A stretch of 64,000 nt of DNA from Ptiloglossa arizonensis (Eukaryota; Arthropoda; Insecta; Hymenoptera; Colletidae): contig NW_027478528.1 in NCBI RefSeq assembly GCF_051014685.1, positions 372,001 to 436,000 on the forward strand. The letters run 5' to 3'. This document shows positions 36,201 through 47,215 of the stretch, one piece after another (position 1 is the stretch's first letter; the number at the start of each line of letters is the position of its first letter). The notes beneath the pieces are model-generated. The model did not search any database. It was not told where the DNA came from and saw only the letters and a list, made by a program, of their open reading frames with translations. Both the position numbers and the translations under genes were made by a program.

Positions 36201-36680
36201 TGGGAGTTTGAAGACAAGAAATGGTTGAGAAGGCAAAAAACTTTTCGCAATTCTGCTGCTCCAAATGCTTAACCAGAATGGCCTAGGGAAAAAATACACA
36301 TACCGTTGTAATCGGGCGAGTTTCTACTTTCAGATGCAATAGGAATTTTTGGGTTAGGTCAATCCGTTCGCGAGATATAGGAGTTTGAAGCTAAGAAATG
36401 GTTGAGAAGACAACAAATTTTTCGCACTTCTGCTGCTCCGAACGCTTAACCAGAATGGCCTAGGGAAAAAATACACATACCGTTGTAATCGGGCGAGTTT
36501 GTACTTTCAGACGCAGCAGGAACTTCTGGGTTTGGTCAATCCGTTCGCGAGATATAGGAGTTTGAAGCTAAGAAATGGTTGAGAAGACAACAAATTTTTC
36601 GCACTTCTGCTGTTCCAAACGCTTAACCAGAATGGCCTAGGGAAAAAATACACATACCGCTGTAACCGGGCGAGTTTCTA
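33244..36680. repeat. y/z/eta/theta block interrupted by older-type monomers
   Basis: Starts y3, y4, z1, z2, eta, theta1, as at 29,531. Its seventh monomer (34,305-34,481) then switches from theta2 to a GCAATAGG monomer with GAACACAAGTAATGG, and m-type monomers follow. At 35,190-35,366 a CTCCG monomer switches into z2 (GGTTAAGGAGAC), after which eta, theta1, theta2, y3, y4, z3 and theta3 follow. The y3-to-y3 distance is therefore 15 monomers (7 + 8) instead of 7. Both switch monomers are hybrids. Confidence 0.83.
34400..35325. repeat. ~0.93-kb block repeated at 38,822-39,747
   Basis: The offset is 4,422 (25 monomers less three bases). Shared markers are GAACACAAGTAATGG (34,441 and 38,863), GAAGCTAGGAAATGG (34,618 and 39,040), GTAGAAAAGG and GTAACCGGG with GAGGGC. 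This is the insert that interrupts the y block. In the right copy it sits among ordinary m-type monomers, so the right copy or a relative could be the donor. Differences include GAGTATGAAG near 34,967, GAAAACAAG near 35,150, GGTTAAG near 38,879 and CAAACACTT near 39,271. Confidence 0.8.
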
Positions 36681-38019
36681 CTTTCAGACGCAACAGGAAT
36701 TTTTGGGTTAGGTCAATCCGTTCGCGAGATATGGGAGTTTGAAGCCAAGAAATGGTTGAGAGGGCAAAAAATTTTTCGCAATTCTGCTGCTCCAAACGCT
36801 TAACCAGAATGGCCTAGGGAAAAAATACACATACCGTTGTAATCGGGCGAGTTTCTACTTTCAGATGCAATAGGAATTTTTGGGTTAGGTCAATCCGTTA
36901 GCGAGATATGGGAGTTTGAAGCCACGAAATGGTAGAGAAGGCAAAAAATTTTTCGCAATTCTGCTGCTCCAAACGCTTAACCAGAATGGCCTAGGGAAAA
37001 AATACACATACCGTTGTAATCGGGCGAGTTTCTACTTTCAGATGGAACAGGAATTTTTGGTTATGTCAATCCGTTCGCGAGATATGGGTGTTTGAAGCTA
37101 AGAAATGGTTGAGAAGACAACAAATTTTTCGCAATTCTGCTGCTCCAAACGCTTAACCAGAATGGCCTAGGGAACAAATACACAAAGCGTTGTAATCGGG
37201 CGAGTTTCTACTTTCAGACGCAACAGGAATTTTTGGGTTAGGTCAATCCGTTCGCGAGATATGGGAGTTTGAATACAAGAAATGGTTGAGAAGGCAAAAA
37301 ATTTGTCGCAATTCTGCTGCTCCGAACGCTTAACCAGAATGGCCTAGGGAAAAAATACACATACCGTTGTAATCGGGCGAGTTTCTACTTTCAGATGCAA
37401 TAGGAATTTTTGGGTTAGGTCAATCCGTTCGCGAAATATGGGAGTTTGAAGACAAGAAATGGTTGAGAAGGCAAAAAATTTTTCGCAATTCTGCTGTTCC
37501 AAACGCTTAACCAGAATGGCCTAGGGAAAAAATACACATACCGTTCTAATCGGGCGAGTTTCTACTTTCAGATGCAGCAGGAATTTTTGGGTTACGTCAA
37601 TCCGTTCGCGAGATATGGGAGTTTGAAGCTAAGAAATGGTTGAGAAGACAACAAATTTTTCGCAATTCTGCTGCTCCAAACGCTTAACCAGAATGGCCTA
37701 GGGAAAACATACACATACCGTTGTAATCGGGCGAGTTTCTACTTTCAGATGCAATAGGAATTTTTGGGTTAGGTCAATCCGTTCGCGAGATATGGGAGTT
37801 TGAAGACAAGAAATGGTTGAGAAGGCAAAAAATTTTTCGCAATTCTGCTGTTCCAAACGCTTAACCAGAATGGCCTAGGGAAAAAATACACATACCGTTG
37901 TAATCGGGCGAGTTTCTACTTTCAGATGCAGCAGGAATTTTTGGGTTACGTCAATCCGTTCGCGAGATATGGGAGTTTGAAGCTAAGAAATGGTTGAGAA
38001 GACAACAAATTTTTCGCAA
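36681..38019. repeat. Satellite monomers with m2-m6-like order
   Basis: GAGGGC and GCCACGAAATGGTAG monomers lead to GATGGAACAGG/GGTGTTTG. The following order matches m2-m6 of the later HOR: CTCCG/CGAAATATGG/GACAAG (37,319), CTGTTCC/CCGTTCTAATCGG/GCAGCAGG, AAAACATAC/GACAAG, CTGTTCC/GCAGCAGG. It lacks TTCCCGAAAT and AAATTCTTCG, which characterise m2 and m3 at 42-52 kb. A private change near 37,303 is AATTTGTCG, shared with ~40,312. Confidence 0.77.
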
Positions 38020-38904
38020 TTCTGCTGCTCCAAACGCTTAACCAGAATGGCCTAGGGAAAAAATACACATAGCGTTGTAATCGGGCGAGTTTCTGCTTTC
38101 AGACGCAACAGGAATTTTTGGGTTAGGTCAATCCGTTCGCGAGATATGGGAGATTGAAGCCAAGAAATGGTTGAGAAAGCAAAAAATTTTTCGTAATTCT
38201 GCTGCTCCAAACGCTTAACCAGAATGGCCTAGGGAAAAAATACACATACCCTTGTAATCGGGCGAGTTTCTACTTTCAGATGCAATAGGAATTTTTGGGT
38301 TAGGTCAATCCGTTCGCGAGATATGGGAGTTTGAAGACAAGAAATGGTTGAGAAGGCAAAAAATTTTTCGCAATTCTGCTGCTCCGAACGTTTAACCAGA
38401 ATGGCCTAGGGAAAACATACACATACCGTTGTAACCGGGCGAGTTTCTACTTTCAGACGCAACAGGAATTTTTGGGTTAGGTCAATCCGTTCGCGAGATA
38501 TGGGAGTTTGAAGCCAAGAAATGGTTGAGAGGGCAAAAAATTTTTCGCAATTCTGCTGCTCCAAACGCTTAACCAGAATGGCCTAGGGAAAAAATACACA
38601 TACCCTTGTAATCGGGCGAGTTTCTACTTTCAGATGCAATAGGAATTTTTGGGTTAGGTCAATCCGCTCGCGAGATATGGGAGTTTGAAGACAAGAAATG
38701 GTTGAGAAGGCAAAAAATTTTTCGCAATTCTGCTGCTCCGAACGCTTAACCAGAATGGCCTAGGGAAAACATACACATACCGTTGTAATCGGTCGAGTTT
38801 CTACTTTCAGATGCAATAGGAATTTTTGGGTTAGGTCAATCCGTTCGCGAGATATGGGAGTTTGAACACAAGTAATGGTTAAGAAGGCAAAAAATTTTTC
38901 GCAA
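38020..38904. repeat. Proto-HOR fragment m8-m12
   Basis: Five monomers in the order of the later unit: m8 (38,020; TAGCG, GAGATTG, TTCGTAATTC), m9 (CCCTTG/GACAAG), m10 (38,374; CGTTTAACC, AAAACATAC, but GTAACCGGG rather than GTAACGGGG), m11 and m12 (38,728; AAAACATAC, GAACACAAGTAATGG). m10 already has the CGTTTAACC change but not the GTAACGGGG change. This places it as intermediate between 3,714 and the copies after 43 kb. Confidence 0.8.
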
Positions 38905-39747
38905 TTCTGCTGCTCCAAACGCTTAACCAGAATGGCCTAGGGAAAAAATACACATACCCTTGTAATCGGGCGAGTTTCTACTTTCAGATGCAATAGGAAT
39001 TTTTGGGTTAGGTCAATCCGTTCGCGAGATATGGGAGTTTGAAGCTAGGAAATGGTTGAGAAGGCAAAAAATTTTTCGCAATTCTGCTGCTCCGAACGCT
39101 TAACCAGAATGGCCTAGGGAAAACATACACATACCGTTGTAATCGGGCGAGTTTCTACTTTCAGATGCAATAGGAATTTTTGGGTCAGGTCAATCCGTTC
39201 GCGAGATATGGGAGTTTGAAGCCAAGAAATGGTAGAAAAGGCAAAAAATTTTTCGCAATTCTGCTGCTCCAAACACTTAACCAGAATGGCCTAGGGAAAA
39301 AATACACATACCGTTGTAACCGGGCGAGTTTCTACTTTCAGACGCAACAGGAATTTTTGGGTTAGGTCAATCCGTTCGCGAGATATGGGAGTTTGAAGCC
39401 AAGAAATGGTTGAGAGGGCAAAAAATTTTTCGCAATTCTGCTGCTCCAAACGCTTAACCAGAATGGCCTAGGGAAAAAATACACATACCCTTGTAATCGG
39501 GCGAGTTTCTACTTTCAGATGCAATAGGAATTTTTGGGTTAGGTCAATCCGTTCGCGAGATATGGGAGTTTGAAGAGAAGAAATGGTTGAGAAGGCAAAA
39601 AATTTTTCGCAATTCTGCTGCTCCGAACGCTTAACCAGAATGGCCTAGGGAAAAAATACACATACCGTTGTAATCGGGCGAGTTTCTACTTTCAGATGCA
39701 ATAGGAATTTTTGGGTTAGGTCAATCCGTTCGCGAGATATGGGAGTT
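38822..39747. repeat. ~0.93-kb block, right copy of 34,400-35,325
   Basis: Carries GAACACAAGTAATGG, GAAGCTAGG, GTAGAAAAGG and GTAACCGGG in the same order as the left copy. It contains the private T-to-C change GGGTCAGG near 39,185. That change removes a plus-strand TAG and so creates a spurious 61-codon open frame at 39,180-39,365. Confidence 0.8.
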
Positions 39748-41911
39748 TGAAGACAAGAAATGGTTGAGAAGGCAAAAAATTTTTCGCAATTCTGCTGTTC
39801 CAAACGCTTAACCAGAATGGCCTAGGGAAAAAATACACATACCGTTGTAATCGCGCGAGTTTCTACTTTCAGATGCAGCAGGAATTTTTGGGTTACGTCA
39901 ATCCGTTCGCGAGATATGGGAGTTTGAAGCTAAGAAATGGTTGAGAAGACAACAAATTTTTCGCAATTCTGCTGCTCCAAACGCTTAACCAGAATGGACT
40001 AGGGAAAAAATACACATACCGTTGTAATCGGGCGAGTTTCTACTTTCACACGCAACAGGAATTTTTGGGTTATGTCTATCCGTTCGCGAGATATGGGAGT
40101 TTGAAGCCAAGAAATGGTTGAGAAGGCATACAATTTTTCGCAATTCTGCTGATCCAAACGCTTAACCAGAATGCCCTAGGGAAAAATACACATACCGCTG
40201 TAGTCGGGCGAGTTTCTACTTTCAGATGCAATAGGAATTTTTGGGTTAGGTCAATCCGTTCGCGAAATATGGGAGTTTGAAGACAAGAAATGGTTGAGAA
40301 GGCAAAAAATTTGTCGCAATTCTGCTGCTCCGAACGCTTAACCAGAATGGCCTAGGGAAAAAATACACATACCGTTGTAATCGGGCGAGTTTCTACTTTC
40401 AGATGCAATAGGAATTTTTGGGTTAGGTCAATCCGTTCGCGAAATATGGGAGTTTGAAGACAAGAAATGGTTGAGAAGGCAAAAAATTTTTCGCAATTCT
40501 GCTGTTCCAAACGCTTAACCAGAATGGCCTAGGGAAAAAATACACATACCGTTCTAATCGGGCGAGTTTCTACTTTCAGATGCAGCAGGAATTTTTGGGT
40601 TACGTCAATCCGTTCGCGAGATATGGGAGTTTGAAGCTAAGAAATGGTTGAGAAGACAACAAATTTTTCGCAATTCTGCTGCTCCAAACGCTTAACCAGA
40701 ATGGCCTAGGGAAAACATACACATACCGTTGTAATCGGGCGAGTTTCTACTTTCAGATGCAATAGGAATTTTTGGGTTAGGTCAATCCGTTCGCGAGATA
40801 TGGGAGTTTGAAGACAAGAAATGGTTGAGAAGGCAAAAAATTTTTCGCAATTCTGCTGTTCCAAACGCTTAACCAGAATGGCCTAGGGAAAAAATACACA
40901 TACCCTTGTAATCGGGCGAGTTTCTACTTTCAGATGCAATAGGAATTTTTGGGTTAGGTCAATCCGTTCGCGAGATATGGGAGTTTGAAGCTAAGAAATG
41001 GTTGAGAAGACAACAAATTTTTCGCACTTCTGCTGCTCCGAACGCTTAACCAGAATGGCCTAGGGAAAAAATACACATACCCTTGTAATCGGGCGAGTTT
41101 CTACTTTCAGATGGAACAGGAATTTTTGGTTATGTCAATCCGTTCGCGAGATATGGGTGTTTGAAGCTAAGAAATGGTTGAGAAGACAACAAATTTTTCG
41201 CAATTCTGCTGCTCCAAACGCTTAACCAGAATGGCCTAGGGAACAAATACACAAAGCGTTGTAATCGGGCGAGTTTCTACTTTCAGACGCAACAGGAATT
41301 TTTGGGTTAGGTCAATCCGTTCGCGAGATATGGGAGTTTGAAGCCAAGAAATGGTTGAGAAAGCAAAAAATTTTTCGCAATTCTGCTGCTCCAAACGCTT
41401 AACCAGAATGGCCTAGGGAAAAAATATACATACCGTTGTAATCGGGCGAGTTTCTACTTTCAGATGCAATAGGAATTTTTGGGTTAGGTCAATCCGTTCG
41501 CGAGATATGGGAGTTTGAAGCCACGAAATGGTAGAGAAGGCAAAAAATTTTTCGCAATTCTGCTGCTCCAAACGCTTAACCAGAATGGCCTAGGGAAAAA
41601 ATACACATACCGTTGTAACCGGGCGAGTTTCTGCTTTCAGACGCAACAGGAATTTTTGGGTTAGGTCAATCCGTTCGCGAGATATGGGAGTTTGAAGCCA
41701 AGAAATGGTTGAGAGGGCAAAAAATTTTTCGCAATTCTGCTGCTCCAAACGCTTAACCAGAATGGCCTAGGGAAAAAATACACATACCGTTGTAATCGGG
41801 CGAGTTTCTACTTTCAGATGCAATAGGAATTTTTGGGTTAGGTCAATCCGTTCGCGAGATATGGGAGTTTGAATACAAGAAATGGTTGAGAAGGCAAAAA
41901 ATTTTTCGCAA
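39748..41911. repeat. Satellite monomers around the isolated sixth y3-y4 dimer, with a second m2-m6-like run
   Basis: A CGCGCGAG/GCAGCAGG monomer precedes the y3-y4 dimer at 39,967-40,319, whose y3 has GGGTTATGTCTATCC and whose y4 ends in CGAAATATGG and AATTTGTCG. An m2-m6-like run follows from 40,320, then GATGGAACAGG/GGTGTTTG, GCCACGAAATGGTAG and GTAACCGGG monomers. The last monomer (41,735; GAATACAAG) leads into the first full m2. The GAATACAAG-to-m2 junction is repeated near 50,576-50,753. Confidence 0.78.
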
Positions 41912-44032
41912 TTCTGCTGCTCCGAACGCTTAACCAGAATGGCCTAGGGAAAAAATACACATACCGTTGTAATCGGGCGAGTTTCTACTTTCAGATGCAA
42001 TAGGAATTTTTGGGTTAGGTCAATCCGTTCCCGAAATATGGGAGTTTGAAGACAAGAAATGGTTGAGAGGGCAAAAAATTTTTCGCAATTCTGCTGTTCC
42101 AAACGCTTAACCAGAATGGCCTAGGGAAAAAATACACATACCGTTCTAATCGGGCGAGTTTCTACTTTCAGATGCAGCAGGAATTTTTGGGTTACGTCAA
42201 TCCGTTCGCGAGATATGGGAGTTTGAAGCTAAGAAATGGTTGAGAAGACAACAAATTCTTCGCAATTCTGCTGCTCCAAACGCTTAACCAGAATGGCCTA
42301 GGGAAAACATACACATACCATTGTAATCGGGCGAGTTTCTACTTTCAGATGCAATAGGAATTTTTGGGTTAGGTCAATCCGTTCGCGAGATATGGGAGTT
42401 TGAAGACAAGAAATGGTTGAGAAGGCAAAAATTTTTCGCAATTCTGCTGTTCCAAACGCTTAACCAGAATGGCCTAGGGAAAAAATACACATACCGTTGT
42501 AATCGGGCGAGTTTCTACTTTCAGATGCAGCAGGAATTTTTGGGTTACGTCAATCCGTTCGCGAGATATGGGAGTTTGAAGCTAAGAAATGGTTGAGAAG
42601 ACAACAAATTTTTCGCAATTCTGCTGCTCCAAACGCTTAACCAGAATGGCCTAGGGAAAACATACACATACCGTTGTAATCGGGCGAGTTTCTACTTTCA
42701 GATGCAATAGGAATTTTTGGGTTAGGTCAATCCGTTCGCGAGATATGGGAGTTTGAAGACAAGAAATGGTTGAGAAGGCAAAAAATTTTTCGCAATTCTG
42801 CTGTTCCAAACGCTTAACCAGAATGGCCTAGGGAAAAAATACACATACCCTTGTAATCGGGCGAGTTTCTACTTTCAGATACAACAGGAATTTTTGGTTA
42901 TGTCAATCCGTTCGCGAGATATGGGAGTTTGAAGCTAAGAAATGGTTGAGAAGACAACAAATTTTTCGCACTTCTGCTGCTCCAAACGCTTAACCAGAAT
43001 GGCCTAGGGAAAAAATACACATAGCGTTGTAATCGGGCGAGTTTCTGCTTTCAGACGCAACAGGAATTTTTGGGTTAGGTCAATCCGTTCGCGAGATATG
43101 GGAGATTGAAGCCAAGAAATGGTTGAGAAAGCAAAAAATTTTTCGTAATTCTGCTGCTCCAAACGCTTAACCAGAATGGCCTAGGGAAAAAATACACATA
43201 CCCTTGTAATCGGGCGAGTTTCTACTTTCAGATGCAATAGGAATTTTTGGGTTAGGTCAATCCGTTCGCGAGATATGGGAGTTTGAAGACAAGAAATGGT
43301 TGAGAAGGCAAAAAATTTTTCGCAATTCTGCTGCTCCGAACGTTTAACCAGAATGGCCTAGGGAAAACATACACATACCGTTGTAACGGGGCGAGTTTCT
43401 ACTTTCAGACGCAACAGGAATTTTTGGGTTAGGTCAATCCGTTCGCGAGATATGGGAGTTTGAAGCCAAGAAATGGTTGAGAGGGCAAAAAATTTTTCGC
43501 AATTCTGCTGCTCCAAACGCTTAACCAGAATGGCCTAGGGAAAAAATACACATACCCTTGTAATCGGGCGAGTTTCTACTTTCAGATGCAATAGGAATTT
43601 TTGGGTTAGGTCAATCCGTTCGCGAGATATGGGAGTTTGAAGACAAGAAATGGTTGAGAAGGCAAAAAATTTTTCGCAATTCTGCTGCTCCGAACGCTTA
43701 ACCAGAATGGCCTAGGGAAAACATACACATACCGTTATAATCGGGCGAGTTTCTACTTTCAGATGCAATAGGAATTTTTGGGTTAGGTCAATCCGTTCGC
43801 GAGATATGGGAGTTTGAACACAAGTAATGGTTGAGAAGGCAAAAAATTTTTCGCAATTCTGCTGTTCCAAACGCTTAACCAGAATGGCCTAGGGAAAAAA
43901 TACACATACCCTTGTAATCGGGCGAGTTTCTACTTTCAGATGCAACAGGAAGTTTTGGTTATGTCAATCCGTTCGCGAGATATGGGAGTTTGAAGCAAAG
44001 AAATGGTTGAGAAGACAACAAATTTTTCGCAC
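41912..44032. repeat. HOR copy 1: m2-m13 (12 monomers, 2,121 bp)
   Basis: First appearance of the mature HOR haplotype: TTCCCGAAAT (42,028) with GAGGGC in m2, AAATTCTTCG in m3, CCATTG in m4, GATACAACAGG in m7 (176 bp), TTCGTAATTC in m8, CGTTTAACC (43,341) with GTAACGGGG in m10, CCGTTATAATCGG and GAACACAAGTAATGG in m12, and GGAAGTTTTGG with GCAAAG in m13 (176 bp). An extra 1-bp deletion in the A tract near 42,428 makes it one base shorter than copies 2 and 3. It lacks m1: an ordinary GAATACAAG monomer stands in its place. Confidence 0.88.
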
Positions 44033-46331
44033 CTCTGCTGCTCCAAACGCTTAACCAGAATGGCCTAGGGAAAAAATACACATAGCGTTGTAATCGGGCG
44101 AGTTTCTGCTTTCAGACACAACAGGAATTTTTGGGTTAGGTCAATCCGTTCGCGAGATATGGGAGTTTGAAGCCAAGAAATGGTTGAGAAGGCAAAAAAT
44201 TTTTCGCAATTCTGCTGCTCCGAACGCTTAACCAGAATGGCCTAGGGAAAAAATACACATACCGTTGTAATCGGGCGAGTTTCTACTTTCAGATGCAATA
44301 GGAATTTTTGGGTTAGGTCAATCCGTTCCCGAAATATGGGAGTTTGAAGACAAGAAATGGTTGAGAGGGCAAAAAATTTTTCGCAATTCTGCTGTTCCAA
44401 ACGCTTAACCAGAATGGCCTAGGGAAAAAATACACATACCGTTCTAATCGGGCGAGTTTCTACTTTCAGATGCAGCAGGAATTTTTGGGTTACGTCAATC
44501 CGTTCGCGAGATATGGGAGTTTGAAGCTAAGAAATGGTTGAGAAGACAACAAATTCTTCGCAATTCTGCTGCTCCAAACGCTTAACCAGAATGGCCTAGG
44601 GAAAACATACACATACCATTGTAATCGGGCGAGTTTCTACTTTCAGATGCAATAGGAATTTTTGGGTTAGGTCAATCCGTTCGCGAGATATGGGAGTTTG
44701 AAGACAAGAAATGGTTGAGAAGGCAAAAAATTTTTCGCAATTCTGCTGTTCCAAACGCTTAACCAGAATGGCCTAGGGAAAAAATACACATACCGTTGTA
44801 ATCGGGCGAGTTTCTACTTTCAGATGCAGCAGGAATTTTTGGGTTACGTCAATCCGTTCGCGAGATATGGGAGTTTGAAGCTAAGAAATGGTTGAGAAGA
44901 CAACAAATTTTTCGCAATTCTGCTGCTCCAAACGCTTAACCAGAATGGCCTAGGGAAAACATACACATACCGTTGTAATCGGGCGAGTTTCTACTTTCAG
45001 ATGCAATAGGAATTTTTGGGTTAGGTCAATCCGTTCGCGAGATATGGGAGTTTGAAGACAAGAAATGGTTGAGAAGGCAAAAAATTTTTCGCAATTCTGC
45101 TGTTCCAAACGCTTAACCAGAATGGCCTAGGGAAAAAATACACATACCCTTGTAATCGGGCGAGTTTCTACTTTCAGATACAACAGGAATTTTTGGTTAT
45201 GTCAATCCGTTCGCGAGATATGGGAGTTTGAAGCTAAGAAATGGTTGAGAAGACAACAAATTTTTCGCACTTCTGCTGCTCCAAACGCTTAACCAGAATG
45301 GCCTAGGGAAAAAATACACATAGCGTTGTAATCGGGCGAGTTTCTGCTTTCAGACGCAACAGGAATTTTTGGGTTAGGTCAATCCGTTCGCGAGATATGG
45401 GAGATTGAAGCCAAGAAATGGTTGAGAAAGCAAAAAATTTTTCGTAATTCTGCTGCTCCAAACGCTTAACCAGAATGGCCTAGGGAAAAAATACACATAC
45501 CCTTGTAATCGGGCGAGTTTCTACTTTCAGATGCAATAGGAATTTTTGGGTTAGGTCAATCCGTTCGCGAGATATGGGAGTTTGAAGACAAGAAATGGTT
45601 GAGAAGGCAAAAAATTTTTCGCAATTCTGCTGCTCCGAACGTTTAACCAGAATGGCCTAGGGAAAACATACACATACCGTTGTAACGGGGCGAGTTTCTA
45701 CTTTCAGACGCAACAGGAATTTTTGGGTTAGGTCAATCCGTTCGCGAGATATGGGAGTTTGAAGCCAAGAAATGGTTGAGAGGGCAAAAAATTTTTCGCA
45801 ATTCTGCTGCTCCAAACGCTTAACCAGAATGGCCTAGGGAAAAAATACACATACCCTTGTAATCGGGCGAGTTTCTACTTTCAGATGCAATAGGAATTTT
45901 TGGGTTAGGTCAATCCGTTCGCGAGATATGGGAGTTTGAAGACAAGAAATGGTTGAGAAGGCAAAAAATTTTTCGCAATTCTGCTGCTCCGAACGCTTAA
46001 CCAGAATGGCCTAGGGAAAACATACACATACCGTTATAATCGGGCGAGTTTCTACTTTCAGATGCAATAGGAATTTTTGGGTTAGGTCAATCCGTTCGCG
46101 AGATATGGGAGTTTGAACACAAGTAATGGTTGAGAAGGCAAAAAATTTTTCGCAATTCTGCTGTTCCAAACGCTTAACCAGAATGGCCTAGGGAAAAAAT
46201 ACACATACCCTTGTAATCGGGCGAGTTTCTACTTTCAGATGCAACAGGAAGTTTTGGTTATGTCAATCCGTTCGCGAGATATGGGAGTTTGAAGCAAAGA
46301 AATGGTTGAGAAGACAACAAATTTTTCGCAC
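44033..46331. repeat. HOR copy 2: complete 13-monomer unit m1-m13 (2,299 bp)
   Basis: m1 (44,033) begins CTCTGCTG after CGCAC and has TAGCG, TCTGCTTTCAG and GACACAACAGG. m2-m13 follow as in copy 1. The length is 13 x 177 minus 2, because m7 and m13 are 176 bp. I saw no difference from copy 3 (47,216-49,514) by eye. This is the reference HOR unit of the window. Confidence 0.92.
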
Positions 46332-47215
46332 CTCTGCTGCTCCAAACGCTTAACCAGAATGGCCTAGGGAAAAAATACACATAGCGTTGTAATCGGGCGA
46401 GTTTCTGCTTTCAGACACAACAGGAATTTTTGGGTTAGGTCAATCCGTTCGCGAGATATGGGAGTTTGAAGCCAAGAAATGGTTGAGAAAGCAAAAAATT
46501 TTTCGCAATTCTGCTGTTCCAAACGCTTAACCAGAATGGCCTAGGGAAAAAATACACATACCGTTGTAACCGGGCGAGTTTCTACTTTCAGACGCAACAG
46601 GAATTTTTGGGTTAGGTCAATCCGTTCGCGAGATATGGGAGTTTGAAGCCAAGAACTGGTTGAGAGGGCAAAAAATTTTTCGCAATTCTGCTGCTCCAAA
46701 CGCTTAACCAGAATGGCCTAGGGAAAAAATACACATACCCTTGTAATCGGGCGAGTTTCTACTTTCAGATGCAATAGGAATTTTTGGGTTAGGTCAATCC
46801 GTTCGCGAGATATGGGAGTTTGAAGACAAGAAATGGTTGAGAAGGCAAAAAATTTTTCGCAATTCTGCTGCTCCGAACGCTTAACCAGAATGGCCTAGGG
46901 AAAACATACACATACCGTTATAATCGGGCGAGTTTCTACTTTCAGATGCAATAGGAATTTTTGGGTTAGGTCAATCCGTTCGCGAGATATGGGAGTTTGA
47001 ACACAAGTAATGGTTGAGAAGGCAAAAAATTTTTCGCAATTCTGCTGTTCCAAACGCTTAACCAGAATGGCCTAGGGAAAAAATACACATACCCTTGTAA
47101 TCGGGCGAGTTTCTACTTTCAGATGCAACAGGAAGTTTTGGTTATGTCAATCCGTTCGCGAGATATGGGAGTTTGAAGCAAAGAAATGGTTGAGAAGACA
47201 ACAAATTTTTCGCAC
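46332..47215. repeat. HOR derivative: 5 monomers (m1', x, m11, m12, m13), 884 bp
   Basis: m1' resembles m1 but ends in GAAAGC. x has CTGTTCC, GTAACCGGG, GACGCAACAGG, GAACTGG and GAGGGC. The block then rejoins the unit at m11-m13. It equals the 13-monomer unit with m2-m10 replaced by x. The GAACTGG change of x recurs in later blocks (near 49,838, 53,198, 54,789, 57,439 and 60,269), so this derivative was itself amplified. Confidence 0.9.

Noticed and set aside
39180..39365. Plus-strand 61-codon open frame
   Set aside because: Opened by one T-to-C change (GGGTCAGG) that removes a TAG present in the consensus. It starts at TTG and is otherwise satellite sequence.
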